Assembly: GCA_964246015.1 (NCBI GenBank)
Contig: CAXTPG010000086.1
Coordinates: forward strand, 1-19,318
From: JBBROS01 sp964246015
GTDB taxonomy: Bacteria > Pseudomonadota > Alphaproteobacteria > Acetobacterales > Acetobacteraceae
DNA length: 19,318 bases
Direction of reading: 5' to 3'
Below, in pieces: positions 15,101-19,318 of the stretch. The translations under genes and the position numbers were made by a program. Under the pieces are notes generated by a model. The model was not told the origin of the DNA and did no database searches. It saw only the letters and a program-made list of their open reading frames with translations. How positions within the stretch are numbered: the first letter of the stretch is position 1; each line of letters begins with the position of its first letter.

Positions 15101-15504
15101 ATGGGTGGAATCGGCCTCATGCTCGACCTCGTGCTCGTTGTCCTGCTCGCCGCGACGATGCTCCATTCCGTCCGTCTGCACCGCGCCCTGGGCGCGCTGC
15201 GGCAGGACCGCGGCGCGCTGGAACGGGCGGCGGCCAGCTTCGACGACGGCGCGCGCACGACCGAGGCGAGCCTTGCGCGCCTGCGCCAGGCCGGCGAGCA
15301 GCTTGCGGCGACGCTGGACCAGGCGAGCGCGCTGCGTGACGACCTCGCCTACCTCTCCGACCGTGGCGAGGGCCTGGCGGACAGGCTGGACGGCCTGGTC
15401 CGCGCCGGACGGCCGCTCGACGGCCCGGCGCTTCCGCCCGAGACGGCGCCGCTTCGCAGCCAGGCCGAGCGCAACCTTCTCGTCGCCCTCCAGGGCCGCC
15501 GCTG

Positions 15505-15505
<1 letters not shown>
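15101..15505 (+). CDS. DUF6468 membrane-anchored coiled-coil protein (PflI-like flagellar protein)
   Basis: The 134-residue product has an N-terminal membrane anchor (about 6-22), then a long charged heptad-like helix (26-101) with blocks LGALRQDRGALERAAASFD and LRDDLAYLSDRGEGLADRLD that match the DUF6468 pattern as I know it. Caulobacter PflI, which affects polar flagellar positioning and lies near fliL, belongs to this group; equivalence here is inference from domain and place. The ATG has AAGGAG 6 nt upstream. The stop shares one base with the motE start (TGATG). It lies 31 bp after fliL. Confidence 0.72.
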
Positions 15506-16178
<673 letters not shown>

Positions 16179-16182
<4 letters not shown>

Positions 16183-19091
16183 CCCGCGTCCACCTCATCC
16201 TGGCCAGCCTGGCCGCGCTGCACGCGGGCGCGGCGGCCGGCGCCGAGACGATGACCCGCATCCGCGTCGGCGACCATCCGGGCTTCGGCCGCGTGGTGTT
16301 CGACCTGCCGGGCGGCGCGGAGTACGACATCGTGACAGAGGGCGAACGCCTGCTGGTGGTGTTCCGCAACGCTGGCCCGGTGACGCCGCCCCCCGCCCCG
16401 CCCCGCAACGTCCGCGGCATCGAGACGGCGCCGGAGGCAGCGACCCTGCTGCTCGCGCCGGGCACGCAGGCCCGCCCGCAGCGCCTGGGTGGCCGCTTGG
16501 TGATCGATGTGTTCGATCCTCGTCCCCCCGCCCGCCCCGCGCCGCGCCCACCCGCCGCCGCGCAGGCCGCACCGGTGCCGCCGGTCCGCCCGGCCCCGGC
16601 CCAGGCAGCCCCGACCCCGGCGGCGCTGCCCCCGGCGGCGCTGCCCCCGACGGCGCTGCCCTCGACGGCGCTCCCGCAGACGGCGCTCCCGCAGACGGCG
16701 GCCCCCCGGGAGGACTCGCTCCCGAAAAGCCCCGCACCCGCAGCCCCGGCAGCAACCCGGCCCGCGTCGCCCACCCCCGATCGGCAGGAGGCGACGGCGT
16801 CGTCGCTGGCAACCCTCGGCGCGGCCGCAGCCCCCGTAGCCCCGGTCGTGCAGGAGCCGCTGCCCCCCATCGCCGCCGGCCCCGCTGCACCGGCGCCGAC
16901 AGACCCCGCCCCGCCCGCGCCCCTCACGCCCGCTCCAGCACCGTTCACCCTCCGCGCCGACGCTGACGTCGGCGCTGCCGCCTTCCGCCGCGGCCCCTTC
17001 GGCATCGTGGTGCTCGACCGCCGCATCCCCGCCTCCCCGCTGCCCGAGGGAGCGGAGTGGATCGCGGGCGTGGTCAGCAGCATGGTCCGCCTCCCCTTGC
17101 CCCCCGGCGCGGCTCTCCGGGTGACCCGGGTTCCCACGGGATGGACCGTCGAGCAGCAGGCGGACGCACCACCCCCCGCGCCGCCCAGCCCTGCCGAACC
17201 GGGCGTCCTCCCCGTCCCGAGGCCCGGCCGCGCGCTCGCCGTGGCCGATCCGCTCGCCGGGGGCACCCTGCTGGTTGGCACCAGCCTTTCGGCCGAGGGC
17301 GCGCCGGGCGTGCCGGACGGTCGGCTCAGGCCCGACTATGCGGTGCTGCCGACCTGGCTCGGCGTCGCCATCGAGCCTGCGTCCGACCGGGTCGATCTTC
17401 GCGTCGCCCAGGGCGGCTTCGTGCTTCCCGGCGCCGTCCCGCCCGGCGCCGCCGCCGCGGCGACCCCGGTGGGCGCCCGGCTGTCCCGCCGGTTCGACCT
17501 GCCCGACCAGCCTGCCCCGGCGCTGCTGAACCGCCTGCGCGCCCGCCTGGCCGGCGCGGCGGATGCCGCCCCCCGGGCACGCACCCGGGACCGCATGGCC
17601 GCGGCCCAGGACATGATCGCCCTCGGCATGGGTGTCGAGGCGCAGGCCCTGCTGATCCTGGCCGCAGCCGAAGACCCGCAGGCCGCCGCGGACGCCGAGC
17701 TGACCGGACTCGCCGCCATCGCCGCCGTGCTGGCCGACCGCGTGGGCGAGACGGCCGGCCTTGACGACCCCCGTCTCGACGGCACCGACGAGATCGCGTT
17801 GTGGCGCGGGCTGCGCGACCGGCAGACCGGCCGCGACACGCCGGCCGCCCGCGGCCTTGGCGCGCTCGCACCCCTCGCGCTGGCCTATCCGCCCACGCTC
17901 CGCCGCCTGATCTGGCCCGAGATCGCCGACGCCGCGGTGGAGTCCCGCGCGGATGTCGCCACCGAACGCCTGACCCCTCTGGCCGCCGCCCGCCTTCTGG
18001 AGCGGGACGGCCGGGTTGCCGAGGCGATCAAGGCCTACCAGGCCGTGGCTGACGGCCCCGACCGCCTGGCGCAGGTCCGCGCCGGCGCCCGGCTGGCGGA
18101 GCTGCGCCTGTCCGCCGGGCAGATCACCCCGATCGAGGCGGCCGCGGCGCTGGAGCGGCAATCCGTCGCCTGGCGCGGCGACGGGCACGAGGCCGCGTAT
18201 CGCCTTCGCGCCGCCGAGCTGCGCGGCGTCGGCGGCGATTGGCGGGAGGCGCTGGACACGCTCCGCACGATCGAGGCGCAGATGCCGGACCAGCGCCCCG
18301 CCATCCAGGCGCGCAAGGCGGCGATCCTGAACGCGATGCTCGCCGCCGACGGGCGGGGCCTGTCGGCGGTGCAGCTCGTGCTCCTGGCGGCCGAACATGC
18401 CGACGCGGTGCCCGAGGGACCGGCCGGCGCCGCGCTCGCCCGCCTGCTGGCCGACCGTCTGGCGGCGCTCGACCTGCCCGCCCGCGCCATCCCGGTTCTG
18501 CAGGGCCTCATGCGCGCTGCACCCGCCGGGGCGGGCCGTGCGGAGTTCGGCGGCCGGCTCGCGCAGCTCCTGCTCGATGGCGGCGACGGTGCAGGGGCCG
18601 TGACGGCGCTGGACGCCTCCGCGGCGGGCGACCTGCCCGACGGCCTCGTCGAAAGCCGCGGCCTCCTGCGTGCCCGCGCCCGCGCCGCCCAGGGTGACGT
18701 CGCGGGCGCCGCCGCGGGCCTGTTCGCACTCGGCACGGCGACGGCGGACGACCTCCGTGCCACGCTGCTCGCCAACGAGCGCGACTGGCGCGGCAGCCTG
18801 GCCGCCCTCGCCGACCTCGCGGCCAAGCGCGTTCCGCCGCAGGGGCCCCTGGACGACACCGCCCAGGACATCCTGCTGCGGCAGGCGACGGCGGCCGCGC
18901 AGGCGCCCGATCCCGCGATGCTTCGCGTGCTCGAGCGGTCTACCCCCCGCATGACAGCCCCGCGTGCAGACCTCTTCAGGGTGCTCACGGCCGCCCCGCT
19001 GGGCGCCGCCGCGGACCTGCCCCGCGCCGCCCGCGAGCTCTCCCTGGCCCGCGCAGTGCCGCAGCACCTGGATGCGCTGAGGACGCGCTGA
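16179..19091 (+). CDS. Large exported protein with AMIN-like N-terminus and helical repeats, in flagellar operon
   Basis: This 970-residue protein has a signal peptide (about residues 1-22). Residues 25-113 resemble an AMIN domain (MTRIRVGDHPGFGRVVFDLPG, then GERLLVVF and GGRLVIDVFDP), a fold that binds peptidoglycan or localises envelope proteins. A long Pro/Ala linker (114-255) contains a fivefold pentapeptide repeat. A second beta-rich region (about 256-450) precedes a helical, TPR/SEL-like C-terminal half (about 470-965) with segments such as LTPLAAARLLERDGRVAEAIKAYQAVADG and WREALDTLRTIEAQMPDQRP. The ATG overlaps the motE stop by 4 bp, tying it to fliL, the DUF6468 gene and motE. The role is unknown; a periplasmic scaffold for the stator or rings is plausible. 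The frame is well supported by overlap and composition; a longer antisense reading frame is a shadow. Confidence 0.72.
16621..16695 (+). repeat. Five tandem 15-bp repeats in the linker of the AMIN/helical-repeat gene
   Basis: Five head-to-tail 15-bp units, each beginning CGGCGCT, encode pentapeptides ALPPA, ALPPT, ALPST, ALPQT, ALPQT. The last two units are identical. A degenerate sixth follows. Confidence 0.85.
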
Positions 19092-19107
19092 TCGCTGCGC
19101 TCCGGTA

Positions 19108-19142
19108 TTGCAACGTTTCACCGCACCGCTGTGCGGTTGCAA
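19108..19142. terminator. Hairpin in the 169-bp non-coding stretch after the flagellar operon
   Basis: CCGCAC (19121-19126), loop CGCT and GTGCGG (19131-19136) form a perfect stem; flanking TTGCAA at 19108-19113 and 19137-19142 can extend it across a 7-nt bulge. A short T-run (19160-19164) lies 18 nt later, too far for a classic terminator. The rest of 19092-19260 holds a C9 run (19176-19184) and a small GGGCG/CGCCC stem (19216-19229); no gene is seen in it. Confidence 0.4.
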
Positions 19143-19260
19143 GGCCCGGGGCACGGAATCTTTTCACTTGCCATACCCCCCCCCAGGCCCTATCTGCCCC
19201 CCTCTTGGCCCAAGGGGGCGATCCCGCCCAACAGGCTATCTACTGGTTTGGGGGTACGTG

Positions 19261-19318
19261 ATGAACGCACTTGCTCAACTGGGGATGGTCTCGGAACTTC
19301 CGAGCGAAAACCAGACGA
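19261..19318 (+). CDS. Start of an unidentified gene (3' truncated by window)
   Basis: An ATG at 19261 opens a frame of 19 codons (MNALAQLGMVSELPSENQT) running off the window. GGGGG lies about 6 nt upstream as a possible ribosome site; a GTG at 19258 is an alternative. The sequence here is clearly less GC-rich than the neighbouring genes. Too short to identify; its position suggests, but does not show, a flagellar link. Confidence 0.4.
   Translation, partial: MNALAQLGMVSELPSENQT

Noticed and set aside
13492..15258. 588-codon - strand frame across flgF and fliL
   Set aside because: Crosses a sigma-54 promoter and two well-supported genes in other frames; composition is shadow-like.
19092..19260. 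Sigma-54 promoter ahead of the right-edge gene
   Set aside because: The only GG-N10-GC spacing (near 19214-19227) lacks TGGC and TTGC flanks, and GGCACG-N4-CTTTTC near 19150 lacks the essential -12 GC.

Overview
This 19.3 kb window is very GC-rich, densely packed bacterial DNA. The C-rich synonymous codons, many 1-10 bp gene overlaps and the flagellar gene set (flgF-flgG-flgA-flgH on one strand, fliL / DUF6468-PflI-like / motE on the other) point to an alphaproteobacterium, most likely Rhodospirillales and perhaps Acetobacteraceae-like. The taxonomic call is inference; there is no rRNA in the window. No tRNA, rRNA, CRISPR array or transposase was seen.

Region 1 (1-6276, + strand) is a branched-chain-amino-acid-type (HAAT) ABC importer operon: a fused LivH-LivM permease cut by the left edge, LivG, LivF, then murQ (MurNAc-6-phosphate etherase), translationally coupled to livF. 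Between livG and livF lie two extra genes: a SleB-like cell-wall hydrolase with no signal peptide, and a 4-bp-overlapping exported protein with eight cysteines. The layout resembles a peptidoglycan-targeting effector with a periplasmic immunity protein, or a peptidoglycan-scavenging module joined to uptake and MurQ. This is the most interesting part of the window.

Region 2 (6161-11168) starts with a secreted DUF3857/transglutaminase-like protein on the - strand, overlapping the 3' end of murQ. A 106-bp divergent gap with a perfect 14-bp palindrome follows, then dgoK-dgoA (2-keto-3-deoxygalactonate kinase and the phosphogalactonate aldolase) and an exported PQQ-type sugar dehydrogenase ending in a PEP-CTERM sorting signal. 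A periplasmic oxidation step feeding a DeLey-Doudoroff-type galactonate route is plausible, although the dehydratase is not in the window.

Region 3 (11107-14367, - strand) is a rod/L-ring operon flgF-flgG-flgA-flgH. A well-matched sigma-54 (-24/-12) promoter sits just upstream of flgF, as expected for middle-stage flagellar genes in Alphaproteobacteria. A duplicated 15-bp 'start codon plus Shine-Dalgarno' unit precedes flgH.

Region 4 (14503-19091, + strand) is a divergent flagellar/stator operon: fliL, a DUF6468 (PflI-like) membrane coiled-coil protein, motE with a perfect (CCG)13 tract, and a 970-residue exported protein with an AMIN-like N-terminus and a helical-repeat C-terminus. A 169-bp non-coding stretch with a strong hairpin precedes the first codons of another gene at the right edge.
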